A stretch of DNA of 64,000 nucleotides, from assembly GCA_013823505.1 (NCBI GenBank), contig PNMH01000006.1, positions 25,638-89,637 on the forward strand, read 5' to 3'. The position numbers and the translations under genes are program-made. The DNA comes from Polaromonas sp. Lineage in GTDB: Bacteria; Pseudomonadota; Gammaproteobacteria; Burkholderiales; Burkholderiaceae. Positions 53,583 through 62,548 of this stretch are shown here, piece after piece (positions within the stretch are counted from its first letter, which is position 1; every line of letters starts with the position of its first letter). Below the pieces are notes generated by a model, which saw only the letters and a list, made by a program, of their open reading frames with translations, did no database searches and was not told the DNA's origin.

Positions 53583-54607
53583 ACTCCCGTCAATTCCTCA
53601 TCCGCGACTTGCTGGTCCTCTTCGGACTCACCGGTTGGGCGCTCGCGCTGCCGGGCTTCGCCAGCGAGTTCGCCGTGTCCATGGCGCTCACCTGCCTGAT
53701 GTACATCGCGCTCTCGTCGAGCTGGGCGCTGTTTTGCGGCACCACGCGCTACCTGTCGCTGGCCACTTCGGCCTTCTTCGGCATCGGCGCCTACACCAGT
53801 GCCATCCTGCTGGAGCACGTGTCGTGGGCGCAGGCCATCGGCCTGGGCGCGCTGATTGCCGCGGCCGTGGCGGTGGTCATGGGCGCGGCCGTGCTTCACC
53901 TGCGTGGCACCTACTTCGCGGTGCTCACCTTCGGCATGACCGAGCTCATCCGCCACGCCATCAGCTACTTCGAGAAAAGCGTCACCGGCACCGTGGGCCG
54001 CGTGCTCATGGTGGTGCCCGAGCGCGACACCATCTACCTCACCGTGCTCGCGCTGGCCGTGATCACGGTGGCGCTGTCCATCACCATCCGGCGCACGCGC
54101 TTTGGTCTGGCCATGCTGGGCATCGGCGCCGACGAGCAGCGCGCACAAACGTTGGGCGTGAACACGCGCTGGATCAAGATCGCCGGCTTCGCGCTCACGG
54201 CCGCCGTGGCCGGGGCGGTGGGCGCGGCCATGTCGGTGCGCTGGACCTACATCGACCCGCACACCGTGTTCAACCCCTTCATCGGTTTCCAGACCGTGCT
54301 CATTGCACTCATCGGTGGCGCCGCCACGCTGTGGGGCCCGCTGATCGCGGCCATCGTCTTCAGCGTGTTGGCCGAGACGCTGCGCCTGCAGGTGCCGCAG
54401 ATCTACATGATGTCGCTCGGTTTGCTGCTCATCCTCTCGGTGCTGTATTTGCCCGGTGGTCTGGCTTCGCTGCGCGCGGAAACGTTCCGCGGCTGGCGCG
54501 ACGGGGCCAAAGCCTGGTGGACCGAGACGCGCGACGATTTGAGCGGTGAAACCAAACGCCGCAAACAACTCGAGAAAAGCCTGAGGGAGCGCCGCGATGT
54601 CTTCTGA
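53579..54607 (+). CDS. Branched-chain-type ABC permease (LivM-like)
   Basis: A 342-residue permease with about nine helices. It has SWALFCGTTRYLSLATSAFFGIGAYTSAIL-type and LIGGAATLWGPLIAAIVF-type LivM segments. The C-terminus has a charged tail (about 40 residues, with KRRKQLEKSLRERRDVF) extending into the cytoplasm. It overlaps the following ATPase gene by 11 bases. Confidence 0.92.
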   Translation: MNSRQFLIRDLLVLFGLTGWALALPGFASEFAVSMALTCLMYIALSSSWALFCGTTRYLSLATSAFFGIGAYTSAILLEHVSWAQAIGLGALIAAAVAVVMGAAVLHLRGTYFAVLTFGMTELIRHAISYFEKSVTGTVGRVLMVVPERDTIYLTVLALAVITVALSITIRRTRFGLAMLGIGADEQRAQTLGVNTRWIKIAGFALTAAVAGAVGAAMSVRWTYIDPHTVFNPFIGFQTVLIALIGGAATLWGPLIAAIVFSVLAETLRLQVPQIYMMSLGLLLILSVLYLPGGLASLRAETFRGWRDGAKAWWTETRDDLSGETKRRKQLEKSLRERRDVF

Positions 54608-55391
54608 TCGCCAACCCCTGCTCGACGCCCGCGACATCACCGTGCGATTCGGCGGTCTCACTGCTGTGGACGCGGTGAGTGCGCGCTTCATGCCGGGCGA
54701 ACTCGTCGGCATCATCGGCCCCAACGGCGCGGGCAAGACCACCTTCTTCAACGCCATCTCGGGCGTGACCCAACCCACCAGCGGCGCGCTCACGGTGCAA
54801 GGGCGCGAGTTGGCCGGCAAGGGCCCGCACCGCTTTGCCGCCAACGGCCTGGCGCGCACTTTCCAGACCCCGCGCACCTTTGCCGACATGCTCGTGCGCG
54901 ACAACATCGCCTTCGGCCTCAAGTTCACCGGTCGGCGCCCGCGCAAGTACATCTGGTGGGGCGAAGAGACCACGGTGCCTTGGGTGCTGCGCACGCCCGA
55001 GAGCATCCTCGGCTTGATCGGGCTGAGTGCGCAGGCCGACTTGCCCGCCGCAGCCATCACGCCGTCGCAGCAGCGCCTGCTGGAGATCGGCATGGCGCTG
55101 GCCACGCGCCCGCGCATGTTGCTGCTCGACGAGGTGGCCGCCGGCCTCACCGAAAACGAGGTGGAGGAGATGGCCCGCCTGATCCGGCGCCTGCGCGACG
55201 AGCTCGACCTCACTGTGGTCTGGATCGAGCACGCGGTGACCACGTTGCTGCGCCACGTGGAGCGCGTGATCGTGCTGCACCAGGGCAAAAAAATCGCCGA
55301 CGGCACGCCGGCCGAGGTGGTGCGCAACGCCGAGGTGATCGAGGCCTACCTGGGCGACGAGATGAATGAGACCGAGGAGGCCACCGCATGA
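54597..55391 (+). CDS. Branched-chain-type ABC ATPase (LivG-like)
   Basis: A 264-residue ATPase with Walker A GPNGAGKTT (about residues 41-49), Walker B MLLLDEVAAGL and the H-loop WIEHAV. The signature segment is ITPSQQRLLEIGMALATRP, where the usual LSxGxQ reads TPSQQ, a weak signature motif. It overlaps the upstream permease by 11 bases and the downstream ATPase by ATGA. Confidence 0.9.
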   Translation: MSSDRQPLLDARDITVRFGGLTAVDAVSARFMPGELVGIIGPNGAGKTTFFNAISGVTQPTSGALTVQGRELAGKGPHRFAANGLARTFQTPRTFADMLVRDNIAFGLKFTGRRPRKYIWWGEETTVPWVLRTPESILGLIGLSAQADLPAAAITPSQQRLLEIGMALATRPRMLLLDEVAAGLTENEVEEMARLIRRLRDELDLTVVWIEHAVTTLLRHVERVIVLHQGKKIADGTPAEVVRNAEVIEAYLGDEMNETEEATA

Positions 55392-56203
55392 TGTGGTACC
55401 GCCCCATCCCCTTTGAACTCGGTGGCGGCGCGCGCGCGCGGCTCAAGGTCAACGGCCTGTCGGCCGGCTACGGCGCCTTTCTCGTGTTGCGCGATCTGCA
55501 GCTCGACATCCAGCCCGGTCTCACCGTGGTGCTTGGCCCCAACGGCGCGGGCAAGACCACGCTGCTGAAGGCGCTCAACGGTTTGATCCCGCGCGGGGGC
55601 TCGGTGCTGCTCGACGGCACCGAGATGCCCGAGAAGACGCACGAGATCGTGCAGGCCGGTGTGGCCCTGGTGCCCGAAGGCCGGCAGTTGTTTCCGCAAC
55701 TGACCGTGACGGAAAACCTCGAACTCGGCGGCTGGCTGGTGCCCAAGGCGCAGCGCGCCGAGCGCCTGGCCCAGGCCTTGGTGGACTTTCCCAAACTCAA
55801 GGAACGCGCCACGCAGCTGGCCGGCACCATGAGCGGTGGTGAGCAGCAGATGGTGGCGGTGGCGCGCGCCATGATGTGCGCGCCGCGCCTGCTCATGCTC
55901 GACGAACCTTCGCTGGGCCTCGCGCCCAAGATGGTCGATGAATTGCTCACCATCGTGCGCCGCATTGCCGATGCCGGCACCACGGTGCTGATGGTCGAGC
56001 AGAACGTGAAGAAGGCGCTCGCGGTGGCCGACCGGGGCTACGTGATGGAGCGCGGCACGCTGGTGGCCAGCGGCCCGGCGAAGCTGCTCGCGCGCTCCAC
56101 TGTGATCCGCGAGGCCTATCTCGGTGCCGACAAGGATCCCGCCACCGGCACCACCAGCGCGGCCGATGCGGTGCAACGGCGCAAGTCCGTGGCCACCACC
56201 TGA
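55388..56203 (+). CDS. Branched-chain-type ABC ATPase (LivF-like)
   Basis: A 271-residue ATPase: Walker A GPNGAGKTT (about residues 54-62), signature TMSGGEQQMVAVARAMM, Walker B LLMLDEPSLGLAP and H-loop LMVEQNV. Compared with typical LivF (about 235 residues) it has a short N-terminal addition (MMWYRPIPFELGGGARAR). It forms the heterodimeric ATPase with the LivG-like protein. Confidence 0.92.
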   Translation: MMWYRPIPFELGGGARARLKVNGLSAGYGAFLVLRDLQLDIQPGLTVVLGPNGAGKTTLLKALNGLIPRGGSVLLDGTEMPEKTHEIVQAGVALVPEGRQLFPQLTVTENLELGGWLVPKAQRAERLAQALVDFPKLKERATQLAGTMSGGEQQMVAVARAMMCAPRLLMLDEPSLGLAPKMVDELLTIVRRIADAGTTVLMVEQNVKKALAVADRGYVMERGTLVASGPAKLLARSTVIREAYLGADKDPATGTTSAADAVQRRKSVATT

Positions 56204-56235
56204 CAACCCTTTCATCTGAACCCAAGGAGAACCCC

Positions 56236-57690
56236 ATGTCCGACATGTCCATGCTCATCAACGGCCTCAAGGTCACCGCCGAAAAAGGTGCCACCTTCGA
56301 GCGCCGCAACCCGCTCGACGGCAGCGTGGCCACGCGCGCGCCTGCCGCTTCACCGGCCGACGCCGTGATGGCGGTGGAAGCCGCCGCCGAGGCCTTCAAG
56401 ACCTGGAGCGAAACCGGCCCCAGCCTTCGCCGCGCGCTGCTGCTCAAGGCCGCCGACGCGCTGGAAGCCAAGACGCCCGCGTTCATCGAAGCCGTGTCGG
56501 CCGAAACCGGCGCCACCGGCATGTGGGGCGGCTTCAACGTGATGCTGGCCGCCGGCATGATCCGCGAGGCCGCCGCGCTCACCACGCAGGTGTCGGGCGA
56601 GGTGATCCCGTCCGACGTGCCCGGGTCGCTCGCCATGGGCATTCGCCAGCCGGCCGGTGTGGTGCTCGGCATCGCGCCGTGGAATGCGCCCATCATCCTG
56701 GCCGTGCGCGCCATCTGCGTGCCGCTGGCCTGCGGCAACACCGTGATCCTGAAAGGCAGCGAGAACTGCCCGCGCACCCACCAGCTGATCATCGAGGCGT
56801 TCCAGGACGCAGGCTTCCCGCCCGGCGTGGTGAACTACATCACCAACGCACCGGCCGACGCCGGTGCCGTGGTCGAAGCCATGGTGGCCCACCCGGCGGT
56901 GCGCCGTGTGAACTTCACCGGCTCCACCAAGGTCGGCAAGATCATTGCAGCCACCTGCGCGAAGTACCTCAAGCCCGTGGTGCTCGAGCTCGGCGGCAAG
57001 GCCCCACTGGTGGTGCTGGACGACGCCAACCTCGACGACGCCGTCAACGGCGCGGCCTTCGGCGCGTTCGCCAACAGCGGCCAGATCTGCATGAGCACCG
57101 AACGCATCATCGTGGACAGCAAGATCGCCGACGCCTTCGTGAAGAAGTTCGCCGACAAGGCCAAGGCCCTGCCGCTGGGCGACCCGCGCAAACCCGAGCC
57201 GGTGGTGCTGGGCTCCGTCATCGGCATGGGCACAGTGAACCACTGCAACGAACTCATCGACGACGCGCTGGCCAAAGGCGCCAAGCTCGCGTGTGGCGGC
57301 AAGGCCGACACCACGCTCATGCCCGCCACGGTGCTCGACTTTGTGACGCCCGCCATGCGCATCTACCACGAAGAAACCTTCGGCCCGGTGAAATGCGTGG
57401 TGCGTGTGAACGGCGTGGAAGAAGCGATCGCCTGCGCCAACGACAACGAATACGGCCTGAGTGCGGCCGTGTTCGGCGGCGACATCGCCCGCGCCTTCAA
57501 TGTGGCCCGCAAGATCGACAGCGGCATCTGCCACGTCAACGGCCCCACCGTGCACGACGAAGCGCAAATGCCGTTCGGTGGCGTGAAGGGTTCGGGCATC
57601 GGCCGCTTCGGCGGCAAGGCCGGCATCGCCGAGTTCACCGAGCTGCGCTGGATCACGGTGCAGACGACGCCGCGCCACTACCCGTTCTGA
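56236..57690 (+). CDS. Aldehyde dehydrogenase, salicylaldehyde/vanillin type
   Basis: A 484-residue NAD(P)-dependent aldehyde dehydrogenase with PWNAP (N150), general base E251 in ELGGKAPLVV, and nucleophile C285 in NSGQICMSTER. The NSGQICMSTERIIVD segment and GSENCPRTHQLI resemble salicylaldehyde and vanillin dehydrogenases, suggesting an aromatic aldehyde substrate. AAGGAGA precedes the ATG 32 bases after the LivF-like gene, so it belongs to the transporter operon. Confidence 0.85.
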   Translation: MSDMSMLINGLKVTAEKGATFERRNPLDGSVATRAPAASPADAVMAVEAAAEAFKTWSETGPSLRRALLLKAADALEAKTPAFIEAVSAETGATGMWGGFNVMLAAGMIREAAALTTQVSGEVIPSDVPGSLAMGIRQPAGVVLGIAPWNAPIILAVRAICVPLACGNTVILKGSENCPRTHQLIIEAFQDAGFPPGVVNYITNAPADAGAVVEAMVAHPAVRRVNFTGSTKVGKIIAATCAKYLKPVVLELGGKAPLVVLDDANLDDAVNGAAFGAFANSGQICMSTERIIVDSKIADAFVKKFADKAKALPLGDPRKPEPVVLGSVIGMGTVNHCNELIDDALAKGAKLACGGKADTTLMPATVLDFVTPAMRIYHEETFGPVKCVVRVNGVEEAIACANDNEYGLSAAVFGGDIARAFNVARKIDSGICHVNGPTVHDEAQMPFGGVKGSGIGRFGGKAGIAEFTELRWITVQTTPRHYPF

Positions 57691-57706
57691 GGCGCGTCCA
57701 CCCGCG

Positions 57707-58684
57707 TCAGGGCGTCGTGCAGGGCAGCGGCTGAGACTCGCCGCGCTCCCAGCACTCGCCCGGAGACGCAGCGTGGGGGCGCGGCAGGCCTTCCCGGTCC
57801 ATGCGCACCACGCGCGTGCGCCAGCGCCGCACACCCTCGCGGTCCAGCTCCAGGCGCAGCAGCCAGCCGGTGCGGTGCGCGGTCTCGGTGAAGCCGTCGA
57901 ACACGAAGTTGCCCAGGCTGTAGAACACCGGCTTGCCTGCGACGATCTCGATGTCCTGCGTGACGTGCGGATGCCCGCCCACCACGGCGTCGGCGCCGGC
58001 TTCGATCATCAGGCGGGCCAGTGCGCGCTGCCGGGGGCGCGCCAAAGGCTCGTATTCCCAGCCCCAGTGCAGCACCGGGATCACCAGGTCGGCGCCGTGC
58101 CGGCTGCGCGCCAGCGCGATGTCGTGGCGCACCTGGGCGTCTTCGCTCCAGGCGATGCCGGGCCGGTCCACGTCGGCCTCGAAACTGCGCGGAAAGAACT
58201 CGTTGTAGCCCAGCAGCGCGATGCGCAGGCCGCCGCGTTCGATGACCAAGGGCGCGTGCGCCCGCGCCAGGTCCGCGCCCGCGCCGAAATGGCGGATGCC
58301 GTGCCGATCGAGCAGGCCCAGGGTCTGCATCAGCGCTTCGGGCCCGTAGTCGCCCGCGTGGTTGTTGGCCAGCCCCACCGCGTCGAAGTGGCGGCGCAAC
58401 GGGACCATTACGCGCGGGTGGGCGCGGAAGGTGTAGGGCTTGTCGGGTTCGGGCGTGCCGGTGGTGGCCACGACGGATTCGAGGTTGGCCACCCGCACAT
58501 CGGCGTCGCGCAGCCAGTGCGCCACGTGCGTGAACGGATCGCGCCCGCTGCGCACCACGCGACCCGGCGTGTCGTCCAGCATCACGTCGCCCACGAACAC
58601 CATCGACACCGGCTGTCCCGCGTGCTGTGCACCCGCCCCGGCGCACAGCAGCGCCAGCGCCCAGGCAATGGCGAGGCGCTTCAT
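57707..58684 (-). CDS. CapA-family metallophosphatase-like protein
   Basis: A 325-residue exported protein: signal peptide (AWALALLCAGAGAQ), then the CapA fold with MVFVGDVMLDDTPGR, NLESVV, LANNHAGDYG, LHWGWEY and GGHPHVTQDIE. These are calcineurin-type metal-binding motifs. CapA is known from poly-gamma-glutamate capsules, but no capB or capC is nearby. Related orphan members are periplasmic phosphatase-like proteins of unknown role. It shares ATGA with the upstream small secreted protein gene. Confidence 0.88.
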   Translation of the reverse strand: MKRLAIAWALALLCAGAGAQHAGQPVSMVFVGDVMLDDTPGRVVRSGRDPFTHVAHWLRDADVRVANLESVVATTGTPEPDKPYTFRAHPRVMVPLRRHFDAVGLANNHAGDYGPEALMQTLGLLDRHGIRHFGAGADLARAHAPLVIERGGLRIALLGYNEFFPRSFEADVDRPGIAWSEDAQVRHDIALARSRHGADLVIPVLHWGWEYEPLARPRQRALARLMIEAGADAVVGGHPHVTQDIEIVAGKPVFYSLGNFVFDGFTETAHRTGWLLRLELDREGVRRWRTRVVRMDREGLPRPHAASPGECWERGESQPLPCTTP

Positions 58685-59136
58685 GGTTGCACCTCGTGCC
58701 ACCGGCATTCAAACTGGAACTGGCGCTCGCGCTGCGGTGAGTACACCCACTGCAGTCCGGTGAGCGAAGGCGTTTGGGGATTGGTGTTCACCACCGGGCG
58801 CGTGTAGCCCACCTGGTGCAGCAGCACCGGCCCGCGCGCGCCCTGGTACTGGGTGTAGAGCTGCACGTGGTCCACCGTGCCGGCTCGCGAATCGCCCACC
58901 ACCACCGCCTTGAAGCGGAAGTGTCGGTTCACGCTCACCGGCTGCACCGCGTAGGGGTTGTTGGTGATGCGCGCATCGTGAACCAGGGTTTCACCGGTGC
59001 TGTCGATCGTGCAGCGCAGTGCCGGCGCCGCGAGTGCGCTGGTGCCAGCGAGGGCCAGCGTGATCGGCAGGCTGAACCGCAGCCATGCCGGTCTCGCCCT
59101 GCGCTTCCGACCCTGAAGCCCATCCTTCCAACCCAT
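58681..59136 (-). CDS. Exported protein of unknown function, coupled to capA-like gene
   Basis: A 151-residue protein. A basic N-terminus ([13 protein letters not shown]) is followed by a hydrophobic signal segment ending near ALAAPA. The mature domain is beta-rich with two cysteines ([10 protein letters not shown] and [10 protein letters not shown]) that may pair. GGGGGA precedes the ATG at 59136. No family is recognised. The ATGA overlap with the CapA-type gene implies a joint role in the periplasm. Confidence 0.7.
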   Translation of the reverse strand: MGWKDGLQGRKRRARPAWLRFSLPITLALAGTSALAAPALRCTIDSTGETLVHDARITNNPYAVQPVSVNRHFRFKAVVVGDSRAGTVDHVQLYTQYQGARGPVLLHQVGYTRPVVNTNPQTPSLTGLQWVYSPQRERQFQFECRWHEVQP

Positions 59137-59256
59137 GGTGTTCCCCCGGCCCGTTGTTTTCAGATCCGTCCTGGCCGGGCAGTGCGCTCGGTCACGGGGC
59201 GTCCCTGTGCATTGCACCACAGGCGAATCGGGCGGCCCGGCTCTGGCCCCCCGGCC

Positions 59257-59589
59257 TCAGGCCCGGGTGTCCAGCAAGGTCCCCAGCATCCGGTCTTCGG
59301 TCTGCACCGTGCGCAGGTTGGCCGCAAAGTTGTAGAGGCTCATGCGCTGGCCCACCAGGTCGTCGGCCAGTCGGTCAAAGGGCGCAGACACTTCGGTCTC
59401 TCGGCCGATCTGCGCGTCCACGCCACCGGTCGCCGGCCGCGCCGTCTGCGTGGTCACCTGTCGCTTGAAATCCGGGGTCTGCACGTTCGCCACGTTGTGG
59501 GCGTGCGAGTCCAGTTTGAGCTGGGCGGCGCGCATGCCGCTGAGGCCGATGGCGGTGGCCGAGTTGCCGGAGGTGATGGACAGGGACAT
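59257..59589 (-). CDS. Mini flagellar basal-body rod-like protein
   Basis: A 110-residue protein. Its N-terminus ([21 protein letters not shown], residues 15-35) is the flagellar rod/hook signature, with the [10 protein letters not shown] segment next. Its C-terminus ([21 protein letters not shown]) resembles the C-terminal rod domain. Both ends would form the coiled coil of FlgB/FlgC-type axial proteins with almost no middle domain. No other flagellar genes are within the window. The start at 59589 has no clear ribosome-binding site; in-frame upstream ATGs exist. Confidence 0.75.
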   Translation of the reverse strand: MSLSITSGNSATAIGLSGMRAAQLKLDSHAHNVANVQTPDFKRQVTTQTARPATGGVDAQIGRETEVSAPFDRLADDLVGQRMSLYNFAANLRTVQTEDRMLGTLLDTRA

Positions 59590-59691
59590 GGCGGGCGGAT
59601 GGGTGGGGATCTCAACAGGCATATCGACCCGCATCGCGGCAACTTGAGCCCCGGGCGACACAAGCGCCGCCCCTCTGCGAAAATCCAGCCC

Positions 59692-60972
59692 ATGAACGCG
59701 ACCAACACCACCGAACTCATGCACACCCTGGGCCAGCAGGCCAAGGTGGCCTCGGCGCTCATGGCCCAGGCCAGCGCTGCCACCAAGCAGCGCGCCTTGC
59801 TCGGCCTGGCCGCCCTGCTGCGCGCCAACGGGGACGCGCTGCAGCGGGACAACGCCAAGGATTTGGAGCGCGCACGCGCCGCCGGTCTGGCCGAGCCCAT
59901 GGTGGACCGCTTGAAACTCACACCCAAGGTCATCGAGACCTGCGCCCAGGGCTGCGAACAGCTGGCGGCCATGCCCGAGATCATTGGCGACATCACCGGC
60001 CTGAAACAGATGCCCAGCGGCATCCGCGTGGGGCAGATGCGCGTGCCCATCGGCGTGTTCGGCATGATCTACGAGAGCCGGCCCAACGTGACCATCGAGG
60101 CGGCGTCGCTCTCCATCAAGAGCGGCAATGCCGCCATCCTGCGCGGCGGCTCGGAGGCCATCGAATCCAACCGGGCCCTGGCCGCGCTGGTGCAACGCGC
60201 GTTGACCGACGCGGGTCTGCCGCTTGAGGCGGTGCAGCTCGTGCCCACCACCGACCGCGCCGCCGTGGGCCTGCTCATCACCCTGCCCCAGTACGTGGAC
60301 GTGATCATTCCGCGCGGTGGCAAGGGCCTGATCGAGCGCATCAGCGCCGAGGCCAAGGTGCCGGTCATCAAACACCTGGACGGCAACTGCCACACCTACG
60401 TGGACGACCCTTGCGACGTGGCCATGGCCGTGACGGTGGCCGACAACGCCAAGACCCAGAAGTACAGCCCCTGCAACGCCACCGAGAGCCTGCTCGTGGC
60501 GCGCAGCGTGGCGGCCGATTTCCTGCCGAAGATCGGCGCCATCTACGCCGCCAAGGGCGTGGAGATGCGTTGCTGCCCCGAGAGCAAGGCCATCCTTTCG
60601 GCGGTGCAAGGCGCCCACCTGAAGGACGCCACCGAGGCCGACTGGTCCGAGGAGTACCTGGCGCCGGTCATCAGCATCAAGCTGGTCGAGGGCGTGGACG
60701 AAGCGATTACCCACATCAACCGCTACAGCAGCCACCACACCGACGCCATCCTCACCACCCACCACATGCACGCCCAGCGATTTTTGCGCGAGGTGGATTC
60801 GGCCAGCGTGATGGTGAACACCAGCACCCGCTTCGCCGATGGTTTCGAGTTCGGCCTGGGCGCCGAAATCGGTATTTCGACCGACAAGTTCCACGCGCGC
60901 GGGCCGGTGGGTGTGGAGGGCCTGACCTCGCTCAAGTACGTGGTGCTGGGCGAGGGGGAAGTTCGGGGCTGA
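59692..60972 (+). CDS. proA: Gamma-glutamyl phosphate reductase
   Basis: A 426-residue proline-biosynthesis enzyme reducing gamma-glutamyl phosphate to glutamate semialdehyde. It has [24 protein letters not shown] and the catalytic cysteine in [12 protein letters not shown]. The start gives [18 protein letters not shown], the standard N-terminus. proB is not nearby. It often sits next to holA in related betaproteobacteria (from memory); here about 9.5 kb separates them. Confidence 0.96.
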   Translation: MNATNTTELMHTLGQQAKVASALMAQASAATKQRALLGLAALLRANGDALQRDNAKDLERARAAGLAEPMVDRLKLTPKVIETCAQGCEQLAAMPEIIGDITGLKQMPSGIRVGQMRVPIGVFGMIYESRPNVTIEAASLSIKSGNAAILRGGSEAIESNRALAALVQRALTDAGLPLEAVQLVPTTDRAAVGLLITLPQYVDVIIPRGGKGLIERISAEAKVPVIKHLDGNCHTYVDDPCDVAMAVTVADNAKTQKYSPCNATESLLVARSVAADFLPKIGAIYAAKGVEMRCCPESKAILSAVQGAHLKDATEADWSEEYLAPVISIKLVEGVDEAITHINRYSSHHTDAILTTHHMHAQRFLREVDSASVMVNTSTRFADGFEFGLGAEIGISTDKFHARGPVGVEGLTSLKYVVLGEGEVRG

Positions 60973-61055
60973 TCAACGCTCCCCGACTCCGGGGCAGCGC
61001 CGCAGAGGCTCATCAGGTCGCAAAATCGGGGCCCCCAGGAGGCGCGCATTTCGCC

Positions 61056-61086
61056 TTGCAAATCCGTCATCCGACCCCATTACACT
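61056..61086 (+). promoter_or_regulatory. Candidate gshA promoter
   Basis: TTGCAA (61056-61061) and TACACT (61081-61086), with 19 bases between, form a sigma-70-like pair 38 bases before the start codon. Judged by eye. Confidence 0.5.
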
Positions 61087-61123
61087 GATTACCCCCACCC
61101 GTTGCCGCCTCAGGCCCTCTCCT

Positions 61124-62416
61124 ATGGTCCCCCACCTCGTCACCGCCCTCACCGGCCCCATCAACGAGCTAGAGCAGCGCATCCTCGAGTCCACGCCGGT
61201 GATCGAGCGCTGGTTTCGGCTCGAGTGGATGGAGCACACGCCGCCGTTCTACAGCTCGGTGGACGTGCGCAACGCCGGCTTCAAGCTCGCACCGGTGGAC
61301 ACCAATCTCTACCCTGGCGGCTGGAACCACCTCACGCCCGAGATGATTCCGCTGGCGGTGCAGGCGGCCATGGCGGCGATCGAGAAGATCTGCCCCGAGG
61401 CCAAGAACCTGCTGCTGATTCCCGAGAACACCCGCGACACCTTCTACCTGAGCAACCTGGCCCAGCTGCAGCGCATCTTCTACATGGCCGGCCTCAACGT
61501 GCGGCTGGGCTCCATGTCCAACGACATCAAGGCGCCCACCACCATCGAGCTGCCCGGCGGCGAAAAGGTGGTGCTGGAGCCGCTGATCCGCACCAAGCGG
61601 CGCCTGGGCCTCAAGAACTTCGACCCCTGCACCATCCTGCTCAACAACGACCTGAGCGCGGGCGTGCCCGGCATCGTGGAAGACCTGCACGAGCAGTACC
61701 TGCTGCCGCCGCTGCACGCGGGCTGGCCCACACGGCGCAAGAGCCACCACTTCAAGGCATATGAGGAGGTGTCCAAGCGCTTCGGCAAATTGCTGGGCAT
61801 GGACCACTGGCTGATCAACCCGATGTTCAACCAGTGCGGCGAGGTGGATTTCAACACCAGCGCCGGCCTGGAATGCCTGCGCAGCAACACCGACGCGCTG
61901 CTGGGCAAGATCCGCCGCAAGTACAAGGAATACGGCATCAACGAGAAGCCGTTCGTGGTGGTCAAGGCCGACAACGGCACCGGCGGCATGGGCATCCTCA
62001 CGGTGCGCGATGCCCGCGAGATCGACAACCTCTCGGCCAAGACCAAGGCCCACATGGCCGTCACCCAGTCGGGTCAGGCGGTGCACGAGGTGATCATCCA
62101 GGAGGGTGTGCTCACCAACGAGCGCATCAACAGCGCGGTGGCCGAGCCGGTGGTCTACATGATGGACCGCTACGTGGTGGGCGGTTTCTACCGTGTGCAC
62201 GCCGACCGGGGAGTCGACGAGAACCTCAACGCGCCCGGCTCCAGCTACGTGCCGCTGGCCTTCGAGCAGAGCGCGCAGCTGCCCCAGCCCGGTGTGAAAC
62301 CCGGCGCCAGCGTGCCCAACCGCTTCTACATGTACGGCGTGATTGGCCGCCTGGCCATGCTCGCGGCCAGCTACGAACTCGAAGCCACCGACCCCGACGC
62401 CGAGGTCTACGAGTGA
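61124..62416 (+). CDS. gshA: Glutamate-cysteine ligase, ATP-grasp proteobacterial type
   Basis: A 430-residue glutathione-biosynthesis enzyme of the group found in betaproteobacteria rather than the E. coli type. It has TPPFYSSVDVRNAGFKLAPVDTNLYPGG, LIPENTRDTFYL and the ATP-grasp-like KADNGTGGMGILTV. It joins glutamate and cysteine. gshB is not in the window. The kup gene follows after about 130 bases. Confidence 0.93.
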   Translation: MVPHLVTALTGPINELEQRILESTPVIERWFRLEWMEHTPPFYSSVDVRNAGFKLAPVDTNLYPGGWNHLTPEMIPLAVQAAMAAIEKICPEAKNLLLIPENTRDTFYLSNLAQLQRIFYMAGLNVRLGSMSNDIKAPTTIELPGGEKVVLEPLIRTKRRLGLKNFDPCTILLNNDLSAGVPGIVEDLHEQYLLPPLHAGWPTRRKSHHFKAYEEVSKRFGKLLGMDHWLINPMFNQCGEVDFNTSAGLECLRSNTDALLGKIRRKYKEYGINEKPFVVVKADNGTGGMGILTVRDAREIDNLSAKTKAHMAVTQSGQAVHEVIIQEGVLTNERINSAVAEPVVYMMDRYVVGGFYRVHADRGVDENLNAPGSSYVPLAFEQSAQLPQPGVKPGASVPNRFYMYGVIGRLAMLAASYELEATDPDAEVYE

Positions 62417-62519
62417 GTTGCTGCGGCGCAACATAAGCGCCGCGCCGCTCCTTTAGAGCCCCTGGCCCACAGACACGGGGCCCCAGGCGGGCGCAAAATC
62501 GCGATCCCCAGACAACCTG

Positions 62520-62548
62520 CCCCGCGCCCGCAAGGCCGGGGTTGTTTT
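62520..62548 (+). terminator. Possible gshA terminator / kup leader hairpin
   Basis: CCCCG (62520-62524) pairs with CGGGG (62537-62541), extendable outward by ACAAC/GTTGT with a bulge, followed by TTGTTTT. It would end the gshA transcript but directly abuts the kup start, so it could instead be a leader structure. Confidence 0.45.

Noticed and set aside
57707..58684. Poly-gamma-glutamate capsule locus
   Set aside because: Only a CapA-type protein is present; capB, capC and export genes are missing.
50189..59600. Integrated mobile element between holA and proA
   Set aside because: No integrase, transposase, tRNA target or flanking direct repeats are visible, and base composition looks like the surroundings. 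It is kept only as a synteny observation.
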